Shown here one piece after another: positions 9,055 to 16,037 of a DNA stretch of 22,018 nt. Position 1 is the first letter of the stretch. Every line of letters starts with the position of its first letter. This stretch comes from an uncultured Lachnospiraceae bacterium. Its GTDB lineage: Bacteria; Bacillota; Clostridia; Lachnospirales; Lachnospiraceae. Below the pieces are notes generated by a model that saw only the letters and a list, made by a program, of their open reading frames with translations, ran no database searches and was not told the origin of the DNA. Made by a program: the position numbers and the translations under genes. The stretch is from the NCBI GenBank assembly GCA_947003375.1, contig CAMQOJ010000016.1, positions 1 through 22,018 on the forward strand, given 5' to 3'.

Positions 9055-9073
9055 CAGTGAGAATTTTGAGTTT

Positions 9074-9129
9074 TTTATGGATTTTTTTATGGTAATTTAT
9101 TTTTGGGTAAGATTCTTTATGGATTTTTT
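9074..9129. promoter_or_regulatory. Spaced 14-bp direct repeats, candidate AraC-type binding sites
   Basis: The 14-mer TTTATGGATTTTTT occurs at 9074-9087 and again at 9116-9129, a start-to-start distance of 42 bp (about four helical turns). TTTATGG occurs a third time at 9086-9092, and TTTATGA at 9047-9053 over the symporter -35 box. Relative to the leftward start near 9020, the two main copies are centred near -60 and -102, suitable for an activator. The whole control region 8975-9279 is AT-rich and holds no gene. Confidence 0.5.
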
Positions 9130-9199
9130 CGTTTTTTATCCTGCAAGGATGTCTTGTTTTGTAGAAATTCCACTATTCCGCCAAAAAGGCAAAAAGAAT

Positions 9200-9226
9200 T
9201 TGCTTTTCCGCCCACAATACTATAAT
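9200..9226 (+). promoter_or_regulatory. Candidate promoter of the AraC-type regulator
   Basis: A perfect TATAAT (9221-9226) has TTGCTT (9200-9205) 15 bp upstream. The spacing is short of the ideal 17, so strength is uncertain. The start would be near 9233, leaving a leader of about 45 bases to the ATG at 9280. Confidence 0.5.
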
Positions 9227-9279
9227 ATAGAAAGAGAAACCCGCCACAAATACAGAAAGGATTCCCAAGGGCACCGTTC

Positions 9280-10578
9280 ATGGAAAAAATTCTGATTGAT
9301 TTCGTCCGGGAGCTCCTGGACACAGACGGCATCCCCCACCACTGCCTCACCCTCCCCTGCCAGGACTGGGATTGGCTGGATTTGGGCCTGCGCAGCGGGA
9401 TACTGGGGATGACGGATCTCCACCGGAGAATGAACCGTTTTTTTGAGGATTTGAAAGAGAACACGCTGTACCATTACATGGATTCCTTCCAGTGCAGCTA
9501 CTCCATATTCAGTCTGCCCGCCGGGAATCATGCCGGGCCTGGAGAAGGAGCTGCGCCATGCCGTAAATATCTTATCATCGGGCCGGTTCTGTTCGAACCC
9601 CTCCACGGGGAGCGCTTTGAGGCGCTGTTCGAAACCTTTCATCTGCCCCCCCAGTTCATGGAGTCTCTATACAGCTATTATCAGAATATCACCCTGCTCC
9701 CATCGCCCTCCCACCATGAGGGCATGATGGCTGTGCTGGCCCGTTTTCTCTTCAGCAGAAAACCCTATGATGTTGTCTTCCACAGCGAGGGGGATTCCGA
9801 GAATCTTCGGCACCATTATGAAGGCATCGCGCGGATTCCGGAACAGCCGTCCCTGAGCATTCAATATATCGAAGAACGCTACAAAGCCGAAAACGCCCTC
9901 TTAAGCGCCATTGGCCACGGCAACGAGGCACATGCCATGGAGAGCGTCAAGCGGCTGATAGACTTAGGGATCCCTCCCAGGCTGGCCGATACGCTCCGGG
10001 ACAGAAAGGACCTCTCCGTCACCCTGAACAGCCTCCTGCGCAAGGCGGCGGAGCAGGCCGGCGTGCATCCCATCCATATCGACAGCTTTTCCAACCAGAA
10101 CGTCCGGCAGATCGAGCAGCTCACCAGCCTGGAAGAGTGCAAGTGCTTCCAGCACAGGCTGGCCCTGGGGTACTGCCGGCTGGTAAAGAAATACAGCCTC
10201 AAGGGCTGTTCCCTGCCAGTGCAGAAAGCCGTCACCTATATCACCACGGACTTAAGCGCCGACCTGAGCCTGAAAGCGCTGGCCGGGCAGCTGAACATGA
10301 CCCCCAGCTATCTCTCCTCTCTGTTCAAAAAGGAGATGGGCGTGACCCTGACGGACTATGTGAACCAGCAGCGCATAGCCCATGCACAGCATCTGCTGCT
10401 GGACACCAGCCTGCCGATCAAATCCATCGCCCAGCAGTGCGGCATCGCGGATCTGAACTATTTCATGCGCCTGTTCAAACGCATGGCGGGCGTCACCCCG
10501 AAAGCTTTCCGGGACGCCACGAATCACAGCCGCCAGATGGAGTTCGGGCAGAGCAATGCAAAAAGGAACCAGGCCTAG
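9280..10578 (+). CDS. AraC-family transcriptional regulator
   Basis: This 432-residue protein ends in a two-helix-turn-helix AraC domain (about 312-412). The first HTH lies at LKALAGQLNMTPSYLSSLFKK (331-351), and the second helix pair ends with the family signature around IADLNYFMRLFKRMAGVTPKAF (389-410). The first 200 residues form a mixed domain I do not recognise; the 200-300 segment is helical and resembles linkers in long Firmicute AraC/YesN-type regulators. There is no receiver domain and no membrane segment. AAGGG lies 8 bases before the ATG. It is divergent from the symporter operon and most likely senses the sugar and controls it through the repeats between them. It is followed after 27 bases by a HAD hydrolase gene, probably in one transcript. 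Confidence 0.92.
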   Translation: MEKILIDFVRELLDTDGIPHHCLTLPCQDWDWLDLGLRSGILGMTDLHRRMNRFFEDLKENTLYHYMDSFQCSYSIFSLPAGNHAGPGEGAAPCRKYLIIGPVLFEPLHGERFEALFETFHLPPQFMESLYSYYQNITLLPSPSHHEGMMAVLARFLFSRKPYDVVFHSEGDSENLRHHYEGIARIPEQPSLSIQYIEERYKAENALLSAIGHGNEAHAMESVKRLIDLGIPPRLADTLRDRKDLSVTLNSLLRKAAEQAGVHPIHIDSFSNQNVRQIEQLTSLEECKCFQHRLALGYCRLVKKYSLKGCSLPVQKAVTYITTDLSADLSLKALAGQLNMTPSYLSSLFKKEMGVTLTDYVNQQRIAHAQHLLLDTSLPIKSIAQQCGIADLNYFMRLFKRMAGVTPKAFRDATNHSRQMEFGQSNAKRNQA

Positions 10579-10605
10579 AGGGCCGGACAGAAATAGGAGG
10601 AGAAT

Positions 10606-11454
10606 ATGGCAAACAATCTAAGCGACTATCAAAAAAAGAAGGACTTCCTGGTCTGCGTGGACAGCGACGGCTGCGCCATGGACACCATGGACATCAAGCA
10701 TATCCGGTGCTTCGGCCCCTGCATGGTGGCGGAGTGGGGCCTGGAGGAATGGAAGGAGCCGATTCTCGCCCGCTGGAACGAAATCAATCTCTATACCATG
10801 ACCCGGGGCATCAACCGCTTCAAGGGGCTGTCCATGGCCTTGCAGGAGATTGACGGCACTTATCGGAAAATCGACGATTTAGACACGCTGGTGAAATGGG
10901 CCGCCGAGAGCCCCGAGCTTTCCAACGATGCGGTGAAGCGGGCCATTGCGGAAAAGCCGGACAGCGTCATCCTGCCCAAGGCCTTAAGCTGGAGCCTGGC
11001 GGTGAACGCCTCCATCAATGCCCTGCCAGAGTCCGAGAAGCTTCCCTTCCAGGGCGTAAAGGAAGCCCTTTCCTATGCCCAGCAGCATGCGGACGTGGCC
11101 ATCGTGTCCAGCGCCAACCTGGGGGCGGTGCTGGACGAGTGGAAACTGTACGGGCTTCTGGAGCACACAGACATCGTGCTGGCCCAGGACGCGGGCTCAA
11201 AGGCCTTCTGCATCGGGGAGCTTTTGAAGAAAGGTTATGCGCCGGATCATGTGCTCATGTGCGGCGACGCGCCGGGGGACCAGGACGCGGCGAAAAAGAA
11301 CGCCGTGTTCTACTATCCCATTTTGGTAAGGCATGAGAAAGAGAGCTGGGCGGAGTTCACGGAAACAGCGCTGGCCCGGCTGGTGGACGGCACCTACGGC
11401 GGGGAATACCAGGAGAAAAAGAACGCCGCCTTTCTGAACAATCTGGGCGGTTGA
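10606..11454 (+). CDS. HAD-superfamily hydrolase (phosphatase-like)
   Basis: This 282-residue protein carries all HAD motifs. Motif I is VDSDGCAMDT with nucleophile D19 and acid/base D21. Motif II is VSSA at 167-170. K199 in AGSKA is the probable motif III lysine, and motif IV is CGDAPGDQDAA with D221 and D225. A helical insert of about 120 residues sits between motif I and motif II (C1-type cap). Such enzymes hydrolyse phosphate esters, often sugar phosphates, in the cytoplasm; the substrate is not readable. AGGAGG lies a few bases before the ATG. Coupling with the AraC-type regulator suggests a part in the same sugar pathway, perhaps dephosphorylating an intermediate, but this is inference. 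A bidirectional terminator follows at 11558. Confidence 0.9.
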   Translation: MANNLSDYQKKKDFLVCVDSDGCAMDTMDIKHIRCFGPCMVAEWGLEEWKEPILARWNEINLYTMTRGINRFKGLSMALQEIDGTYRKIDDLDTLVKWAAESPELSNDAVKRAIAEKPDSVILPKALSWSLAVNASINALPESEKLPFQGVKEALSYAQQHADVAIVSSANLGAVLDEWKLYGLLEHTDIVLAQDAGSKAFCIGELLKKGYAPDHVLMCGDAPGDQDAAKKNAVFYYPILVRHEKESWAEFTETALARLVDGTYGGEYQEKKNAAFLNNLGG

Positions 11455-11551
11455 GCAGGGCTGCCGGTTCTGGCGCAAGCGACATCCCGCGGGAAATTCG
11501 CTGCAGCGCATGACGGTGCATATCCTGTAGAGCATGCGGCTGTATTTACGG

Positions 11552-11599
11552 AAAAAAGGGGTGTCGGGAAATGGCTATGCTCCCCGACAGCCCCTTTTT
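11552..11599. terminator. Bidirectional intrinsic terminator between convergent genes
   Basis: GGGGTGTCGGG (11558-11568) pairs with CCCGACAGCCCC (11583-11594) with one bulged G. TTTTT follows at 11595-11599, and AAAAAA precedes at 11552-11557, giving a U-tract in both directions. It ends the rightward AraC/HAD transcript and the leftward small gene at 11625. Confidence 0.85.
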
Positions 11600-11674
11600 A
11601 TGACCGCCATTGAACCGTGGCCATTCACTCTTTTATCTTGTCGATGTCCGTCATATTGACTCCGGCTACCTGGA
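11595..11674. repeat. 80-bp dispersed repeat, copy 1
   Basis: By hand alignment this block matches 13310-13389 at about 70 of 80 positions, same orientation, with an identical core over the last codons of the small gene. It holds the last 17 codons of the 63-codon gene plus its 3' flank up to the terminator U-tract. The two copies flank the degraded sigma/anti-sigma region. Confidence 0.8.
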
Positions 11675-11816
11675 GAATCGCTTTCAGGGAAAGATATTCA
11701 TCCTTCAATTCTGCATATGTCTCAGTTGCATTTTCTTTTTTTGCGATTATCATGTACTTTTGAATCTTCTTAAAATCATCAATGGCAGCTTTTGTAATTT
11801 CGAGACCATTTGGCAT
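11625..11816 (-). CDS. Small hypothetical protein, 63 residues
   Basis: I do not recognise this protein. Started at the ATG at 11816 it has 63 residues, is soluble and charged, and is predicted helical, with Lys/Glu-rich segments (AAIDDFKKIQKY at 10-21, AELKDEYLSLKAIL at 34-47) and no membrane span or Cys. The frame is open further upstream to 12008, but a good promoter (11862-11890) lies inside that extension, and the preceding residues look non-coding. The ribosome site is weak (GGTGA). Support for being real comes from the promoter, from the terminator directly after it, and from a second, decayed copy of its last codons next to queA. Function unknown. Confidence 0.6.
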   Translation of the reverse strand: MPNGLEITKAAIDDFKKIQKYMIIAKKENATETYAELKDEYLSLKAILQVAGVNMTDIDKIKE

Positions 11817-11861
11817 ATAATCACCCACTTTCCGAAGTGCCGACTGCGTGTATCTGCTTAA

Positions 11862-11890
11862 ATTATAACAGCCCTTCCCCGAAGTGTAAA
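11862..11890 (-). promoter_or_regulatory. Promoter of the 63-residue small gene
   Basis: Reading leftward, TTTACA (11885-11890) and a perfect TATAAT (11862-11867) are exactly 17 bp apart. The start would fall near 11855, leaving a leader of about 39 bases. This is one of the best housekeeping-type promoters in the window. Confidence 0.75.
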
Positions 11891-11903
11891 GCGTCAAATT
11901 CAA

Positions 11904-11930
11904 GCATTTCGGTTCTTGCATTTCGGTTCT
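11904..11930. repeat. 14-bp tandem repeat upstream of a promoter
   Basis: GCATTTCGGTTCTT at 11904-11917 is repeated as 13 of 14 bases at 11918-11930. The pair ends 14 bp upstream of the -35 box of the small-gene promoter, about -49 to -75 from the start, so it could be a regulator site or a slippage product. Confidence 0.6.
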
Positions 11931-12004
11931 CCCCCCGCTTTGCTCTGTTTTCCTTCCTTTCGCAAAAGCGGCCTTTCCTGCCAGGTCTTCCAGAGCCTTA
12001 TCCC

Positions 12005-12703
12005 TCACCGGCGCTCGTTCACATAGAGCCGGACACGGTTCTGGATGATTTCCGCCACATCCTCCAGGCTCTTCTGGCCCCTGTAATAGGCGGAGGCCTC
12101 CTCGCCGATGATTTTGACTATGTCATCTTCTTCCGCGGAATAGAAGGGCTTAGCGTCCTTTACCAGCTCCAGCACAGTGTCGATTTCCCCCTGCGTCAAG
12201 GCGTGGAATTCAATGACCCAACCGTCTTCATATGTCAGGAATCCGAAATCCCTCCCCTTCTCTGCCCATTCACGGTCGTCTTCCAGATAGTATTCATTCA
12301 TGATATCCATGATTTTTTTCACGGACGGAAGTCCGTTCAGCTCCCAGTGTATGCTGTAGACCAGTTCCTTGGGTTCCATCTGCTCCGCCTCTTTCGGATC
12401 CAGGACGCTTTCTATAAATTTCCACGCCCCTTCCTTATATTGCGACCTGGCCGTGATTCCGAAAGCGTCCCCCGGAAAAAGCAGTGTCCCGCCGCTGCCA
12501 TCCGCGGTAGGGAAGCCCACGCAGGCTGCCGTCTCCCCGAACATCCCCTCATAGCGCTGGATATTCCCCGGTCTCCGTATCTCTGCTATGGCAAACAGCA
12601 CCCGGCTGTCATGAATCTTTCTCGGGAGGGAATCCTCCCCCGGAAGAATCTTCTCTGGAATGTGAATCTGTTCCATGGTCTCCTTTACCCTGATTCCGCC
12701 CAT
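12005..12703 (-). CDS. Shortened anti-sigma/solute-binding-type protein (deletion remnant)
   Basis: This 232-residue protein has a very strong ribosome site (AAAGGAGG) before its ATG. Residues 5-19 (RVKETMEQIHIPEKI) resemble the N-terminus of anti-sigma-like proteins encoded after ECF sigma genes in Lachnospiraceae. From about residue 33 it reads as the C-terminal lobe of a bacterial extracellular solute-binding protein: DSRVLFAIAEI (32-42), MFGETAACVGFPTADGSGG (54-72), FGITARSQYKEGAWKFIE (81-98), and the closing AYYRGQKSLEDVAEIIQNR (205-223). The membrane helix and N-lobe expected between these parts are missing, and there is no signal peptide. I infer an in-frame internal deletion of a larger gene. 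The neighbouring sigma gene is also broken, so it is probably non-functional. Confidence 0.65.
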   Translation of the reverse strand: MGGIRVKETMEQIHIPEKILPGEDSLPRKIHDSRVLFAIAEIRRPGNIQRYEGMFGETAACVGFPTADGSGGTLLFPGDAFGITARSQYKEGAWKFIESVLDPKEAEQMEPKELVYSIHWELNGLPSVKKIMDIMNEYYLEDDREWAEKGRDFGFLTYEDGWVIEFHALTQGEIDTVLELVKDAKPFYSAEEDDIVKIIGEEASAYYRGQKSLEDVAEIIQNRVRLYVNERR

Positions 12704-12752
12704 CTGTCCTCCTTTCCTGAACTCCTGCCCCTTCCGTCACCGGGCATGGCTT

Positions 12753-13209
12753 TCAGCCGGACTCCCAGGTCAGCCGCATCTGCTCCCTGGCCCGGCGCAG
12801 ACGCATCTTCACCGCCCCCTCTGTGATGCCCAGGATATCCGCTATCTCCTTTATCTGGTATCCCTCTACGTAATGCAGATATATAACAGTCTTCTGCTTC
12901 ACGGGCAGCTCCAGGAGCTCCCGCAGCGTCTCCCTGTGCTCCGGCGCCGCCAGGCTGTTCTCCAGTTCATCGACGGAAATCTTCGGGTGCCGGAGCCGGA
13001 AGCGCACCATGTCCCGGCAGATATTGGTGGCCACCCGAATCAGCCAGGCCTCCTCATGCTCCTCGTCATGAAAGTCCGGCGCTTTGGCAGAACGTATCCT
13101 GGATGGCATCCTGGACATCCTGCTCGTTGCAGAGTATGACGATGCATACCCGATAGAGCATGTCGCTGTTTTTTGCGACTGCCTTCCTTATGTCGTTGCC
13201 GATGTCCAT
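12753..13209 (-). pseudogene. ECF sigma-70 factor, frameshifted
   Basis: The ATG at 13209 has a strong GGAGG 10 bases upstream and opens a frame with sigma region 2.1-2.2 sequence ending in VQDAIQDTFCQ; it stops at 13066 after 47 codons. The rest of region 2 (KAPDFHDEEHEEAWLIRVATNICRD) and region 4 (ELPVKQKTVIYLHYVEGYQIKEIADILGITEGAVKMRLRRAREQ, an HTH) continue in another frame to the stop at 12753. Compared with the family, about 11 bases are missing at the join near 13086, both shifting frame and removing about three residues. No slippery heptamer is seen, so programmed frameshifting is unlikely. A palindrome AAAAGT-A-ACTTTT (13252-13264) upstream may be its old control site. The gene pairs with the shortened anti-sigma-like gene that follows. 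Confidence 0.8.
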
Positions 13210-13273
13210 GTATCTCCCACCTCCTTACCTTTAACACATATAATTCAGGTAAAAAGTAACTTTTGTCTCACAG

Positions 13274-13314
13274 AAAAAGGTGCAAAGCACTCGCTCCATG
13301 CTTCACACCTTTTT
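13274..13314. terminator. Bidirectional intrinsic terminator downstream of queA
   Basis: AAAAAGGTG (13274-13282) pairs with CACCTTTTT (13306-13314), and inside it AAGCA (13285-13289) pairs with TGCTT (13299-13303) across a CA/CA internal loop. Each strand ends in a U-run. It ends the leftward aminopeptidase-queA transcript before the sigma pseudogene. Confidence 0.8.
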
Positions 13315-13395
13315 ATAACCGCCATTGAATTGTGGCCGTTCACTCTTTTATCTTGTCGATGTCCGTCATATCGACTTCAGCCATCTGAAAATCCG
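13310..13395 (-). pseudogene. Relic of the 63-residue small gene (80-bp repeat, copy 2)
   Basis: The leftward reading ends QMAEVDMTDIDKIKE-stop (stop at 13340-13342), against QVAGVNMTDIDKIKE-stop in the gene at 11625. Similarity covers about 80 bp, including the 3' flank and the adjoining terminator arm, then fades upstream near 13390, with no start codon or ribosome site recoverable before queA. It is a decayed duplicate or a truncated family member. Confidence 0.7.
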
Positions 13396-13416
13396 ATCTT
13401 CAAGAAAGTCAAAACT

Positions 13417-14454
13417 TTAAATCACCAGCATGGCATCCCCAAAGCTGAAGAACCGATACCGCTCCCTGACAGCCTCCTCATAGGCCGCCAGCACATGCTC
13501 CCTCCCCGCCAGGGCAGACACCAGCATAATCAGCGTGGACTCCGGCAGATGGAAATTGGTAATCAGCGCGTCCAGCACCCGGAACCGGTAGCCGGGGTAG
13601 ATGAAGATGTCCGTATCCCCACTGCCCGGCTGCACCAGGCCGCTCTCGTCCGCCGCGCTCTCCAGGGTGCGGCAGCTGGTAGTCCCCACGCAGACAATCC
13701 GACCACCCTGAGCCTTTGTGCGGTTGATTGTGTCCGCGGCCTCCCGGGACACCTCGTAGTGCTCCGTATGCATGTGGTGCTCCAGCACGTTCTCCTCCTT
13801 CACGGGCCGAAAGGTGCCCAAGCCCACATGCAGGGTCACATAGGCAATCCCTATGCCCTTCCCCTCCAGCCTGTCCAGCAGTTCCTTCGTAAAATGGAGC
13901 CCTGCGGTGGGGGCGGCGGCAGAGCCCTCATGCCTGGCGTAGACCGTCTGGTAGCGGTTCCTGTCCTGGAGCTTATGGGTGATATAGGGCGGCAGGGGCA
14001 TCTCCCCCAGCCTGTCCAGCACCTCCTCAAAAATCCCCTCGTAGTCAAACCGCACCAGCCTGTTGCCCTCCTCCACGGTGTCCAGAATCTCGGCCTTCAG
14101 CATGCCGTCCCCAAAGGTCAGCCTGGTACCGGGGCGGCATTTCTTTCCGGGCCGCACCAGCGTCTCCCAGACATCGCCGCTCTTTCGCTTCAGCAGCAAC
14201 AGCTCCACATGGGCCCCGGTGCCCTCCCGCTCCCCCAGGAGCCTGGCCGGGATGACCCTGGTATCATTCAGCACCAGACAGTCCCCGGGCCGCAGAAAAT
14301 CCCCTATATCCCGGAAAACATGGTGGGAGACTGCCCCGGTGCGCTTATCCAGCACCAGGAGCCTGGAGGAAGTCCGCTCCTCCAGAGGATCCTGGGCGAT
14401 CAGCTCACCGGGCAGTTCAAAAAAATAATCGGATTTCAGCATCACGCCGTCCAT
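13417..14454 (-). CDS. queA: S-adenosylmethionine:tRNA ribosyltransferase-isomerase QueA
   Basis: This 345-residue enzyme transfers and isomerises the ribosyl group of SAM onto 7-aminomethyl-7-deazaguanine in tRNA, forming epoxyqueuosine at wobble position 34. Family motifs are complete: FELPGELIAQDPLEERTSSRLL (12-33), LVLNDTRVIPARL (60-72), AAAPTAGLHFT, HVGLGTFRPV, GTTSCRTLES and TNFHLPESTLIMLVSALAG. Length is normal. The annotated ATG overlaps the stop of the aminopeptidase gene by one base (TAATG), which suggests translational coupling. Met5 at 14442 matches the usual family N-terminus better, so the true start could be there. No other queuosine gene is in the window. Confidence 0.96.
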   Translation of the reverse strand: MDGVMLKSDYFFELPGELIAQDPLEERTSSRLLVLDKRTGAVSHHVFRDIGDFLRPGDCLVLNDTRVIPARLLGEREGTGAHVELLLLKRKSGDVWETLVRPGKKCRPGTRLTFGDGMLKAEILDTVEEGNRLVRFDYEGIFEEVLDRLGEMPLPPYITHKLQDRNRYQTVYARHEGSAAAPTAGLHFTKELLDRLEGKGIGIAYVTLHVGLGTFRPVKEENVLEHHMHTEHYEVSREAADTINRTKAQGGRIVCVGTTSCRTLESAADESGLVQPGSGDTDIFIYPGYRFRVLDALITNFHLPESTLIMLVSALAGREHVLAAYEEAVRERYRFFSFGDAMLVI

Positions 14455-15881
14455 TACATCCCTGCCCCTTCCGCGAACACCATGTAGCCGCGGTAGGTCT
14501 CGTACACGTCGGCCTTGCTGGTGGCCTCCCAGGGCGCATGCATGTTCAGCACCGCCACACCGCTGTCGATCACGTTCATGCCGTACTCCGCAAGGATGTA
14601 AGCGATGGTCCCGCCGCCGCCTACGTCCACCTTGCCCAGCTCCGCGGTCTGGTAGACGATTCCCTTCTCGTCCAAAATCCTGCGCAGATAGGCTATGTAT
14701 TCGGCGTTGGCGTCATTGGAGCCGCCCTTGCCTCTGGATCCCGTGAATTTGTTGAAGACCATGCCCTTGCCTATGAAAGCGGAGTTCTTCTTCTCGAAGC
14801 AGGAGGCAAACGCGGGATCGAAGCCTGCGCTGACATCGGAGGAGAGCATGCAGCTACGGGCCAGGCATCTCCTGACGTTCAGCTCGCTGTACTCGCCCAT
14901 GAGGTTCATCAGCTCCGCCACGGCGTTCTCAAAGAATCTGGACTGCATGCCCGTAGCGCCTACGGAGCCAATCTCCTCCTTGTCCACCAGGATGCAGCAA
15001 AGCGTCCTCTCCGTGGCCCCTACGTCCAGCATGGCCCGCATGGAAGTGAATGCGCAGACCCTGTCGTCCTGTCCGTAGCCCAGGATCATGCTGCGGTCAA
15101 AGCCCACTTCCCTGGTCTTGCCGGCAGGCACGATCTCCAGCTCCGCGGAGAGGAAGTCCTCCTCCTCCATATCATAGGAGGCTTTCAGGATGTCAAGGAT
15201 GCCTGCCTTGATCGCCTCCTTGGCCTTGTCCTCCTTGCCTTCTTTGTCCTTCTCTTTTTCCTCCCCGTTCAGGACGATGGGCTTGCTGCCGATAATCAGG
15301 TCCATGGCCTCGCCCTCGATGACCTTGGAAGCCTTCTTCTCCATCTGCTCTCCGGCCAGGTGGACCAGCAGGTCGGATATGAAGAAGACGGGGTCGTCAT
15401 CATTCTCGCCGATGTTCATCTCGATGGTGGTGCCGTCCTTCTTCACCACCACGCCGTGGAGGGCCAGGGGCAGGGCCACCCACTGATATTTCTTGACGCC
15501 GCCGTAGTAATGGGTGTCCAGGTACGCGAAGCCGCCGTCCTCATAGAGGGGATTCTGCTTCACATCGATCCTGGGGCTGTCGATATGGGCGCCCAGGATG
15601 TTCATGCCCTCCGCCATGGGCTTCTCTCCGATTTGGAACATGGCGATGGACTTGTTCATGCATACGCTGTATACCTTGTCGCCCTTCTGGAGCTTCTTTC
15701 CCTCACGGATCAGGCTCTCCAGCTCCTGATAGCCCTCGGCCTCGATGGTGTTCACGATGGTGTCGATGCACTCCCTCTCGGTCTTGCCGTTATCCAGGAA
15801 GTCCCTGTACTCCCGGTTGATTTTCTCCAGCTTCTCCATCTGCGCCGCGTCATAAGTCTCCCATGTAACTTTTCTTTCCAT
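14454..15881 (-). CDS. M18 family aminopeptidase
   Basis: This 475-residue cytosolic zinc aminopeptidase is of the M18 (aspartyl aminopeptidase-like) family. The metal and catalytic residues are present: H99 and D101 in GAHIDSPR, D272/D273 in YGQDDR, E302-E303 in DKEEIGS, D349 in SSDVSAG and H448 in NMHAPWE. A Lys/Glu-rich stretch at 207-222 is an insertion in the dimerisation-domain region. It trims N-terminal residues from peptides; specificity cannot be read. AGGAAAG lies upstream of the ATG, and a promoter sits at 15942-15970. The gene is followed directly by queA with a one-base overlap; the functional link between the two is not obvious. Confidence 0.93.
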   Translation of the reverse strand: MERKVTWETYDAAQMEKLEKINREYRDFLDNGKTERECIDTIVNTIEAEGYQELESLIREGKKLQKGDKVYSVCMNKSIAMFQIGEKPMAEGMNILGAHIDSPRIDVKQNPLYEDGGFAYLDTHYYGGVKKYQWVALPLALHGVVVKKDGTTIEMNIGENDDDPVFFISDLLVHLAGEQMEKKASKVIEGEAMDLIIGSKPIVLNGEEKEKDKEGKEDKAKEAIKAGILDILKASYDMEEEDFLSAELEIVPAGKTREVGFDRSMILGYGQDDRVCAFTSMRAMLDVGATERTLCCILVDKEEIGSVGATGMQSRFFENAVAELMNLMGEYSELNVRRCLARSCMLSSDVSAGFDPAFASCFEKKNSAFIGKGMVFNKFTGSRGKGGSNDANAEYIAYLRRILDEKGIVYQTAELGKVDVGGGGTIAYILAEYGMNVIDSGVAVLNMHAPWEATSKADVYETYRGYMVFAEGAGM

Positions 15882-15941
15882 TTCTCTTTCCTTTCTCGCT
15901 TTTCCTGCTATGTGGCAAACCCTTCGTCAAAAGCTGACTCC

Positions 15942-15970
15942 ATTGTAGCATACTTTCCAGTCAATGGGAA
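15942..15970 (-). promoter_or_regulatory. Promoter of the aminopeptidase-queA operon
   Basis: Reading leftward, TACAAT (15942-15947) has an extended -10 TGC just before it and TTCCCA (15965-15970) 17 bp upstream. The start would be near 15935, about 54 bases before the aminopeptidase ATG. The -35 box is weak, compensated by the extended -10. Confidence 0.6.
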
Positions 15971-16037
15971 CTCCCCAGGCGCAAAATATTGGCCAGTCAG
16001 AAGACCGTCCCGTTCAGGGCGCTTACATTCCCAAAAA

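Noticed and set aside
11817..12008. 64-codon upstream extension of the small protein
   Set aside because: A strong promoter for the shorter gene lies within it and the residues look non-coding.
13066..13110. Programmed ribosomal frameshift in the sigma gene
   Set aside because: No slippery heptamer is seen at the join, and several residues expected by the family are missing, which points to a deletion.
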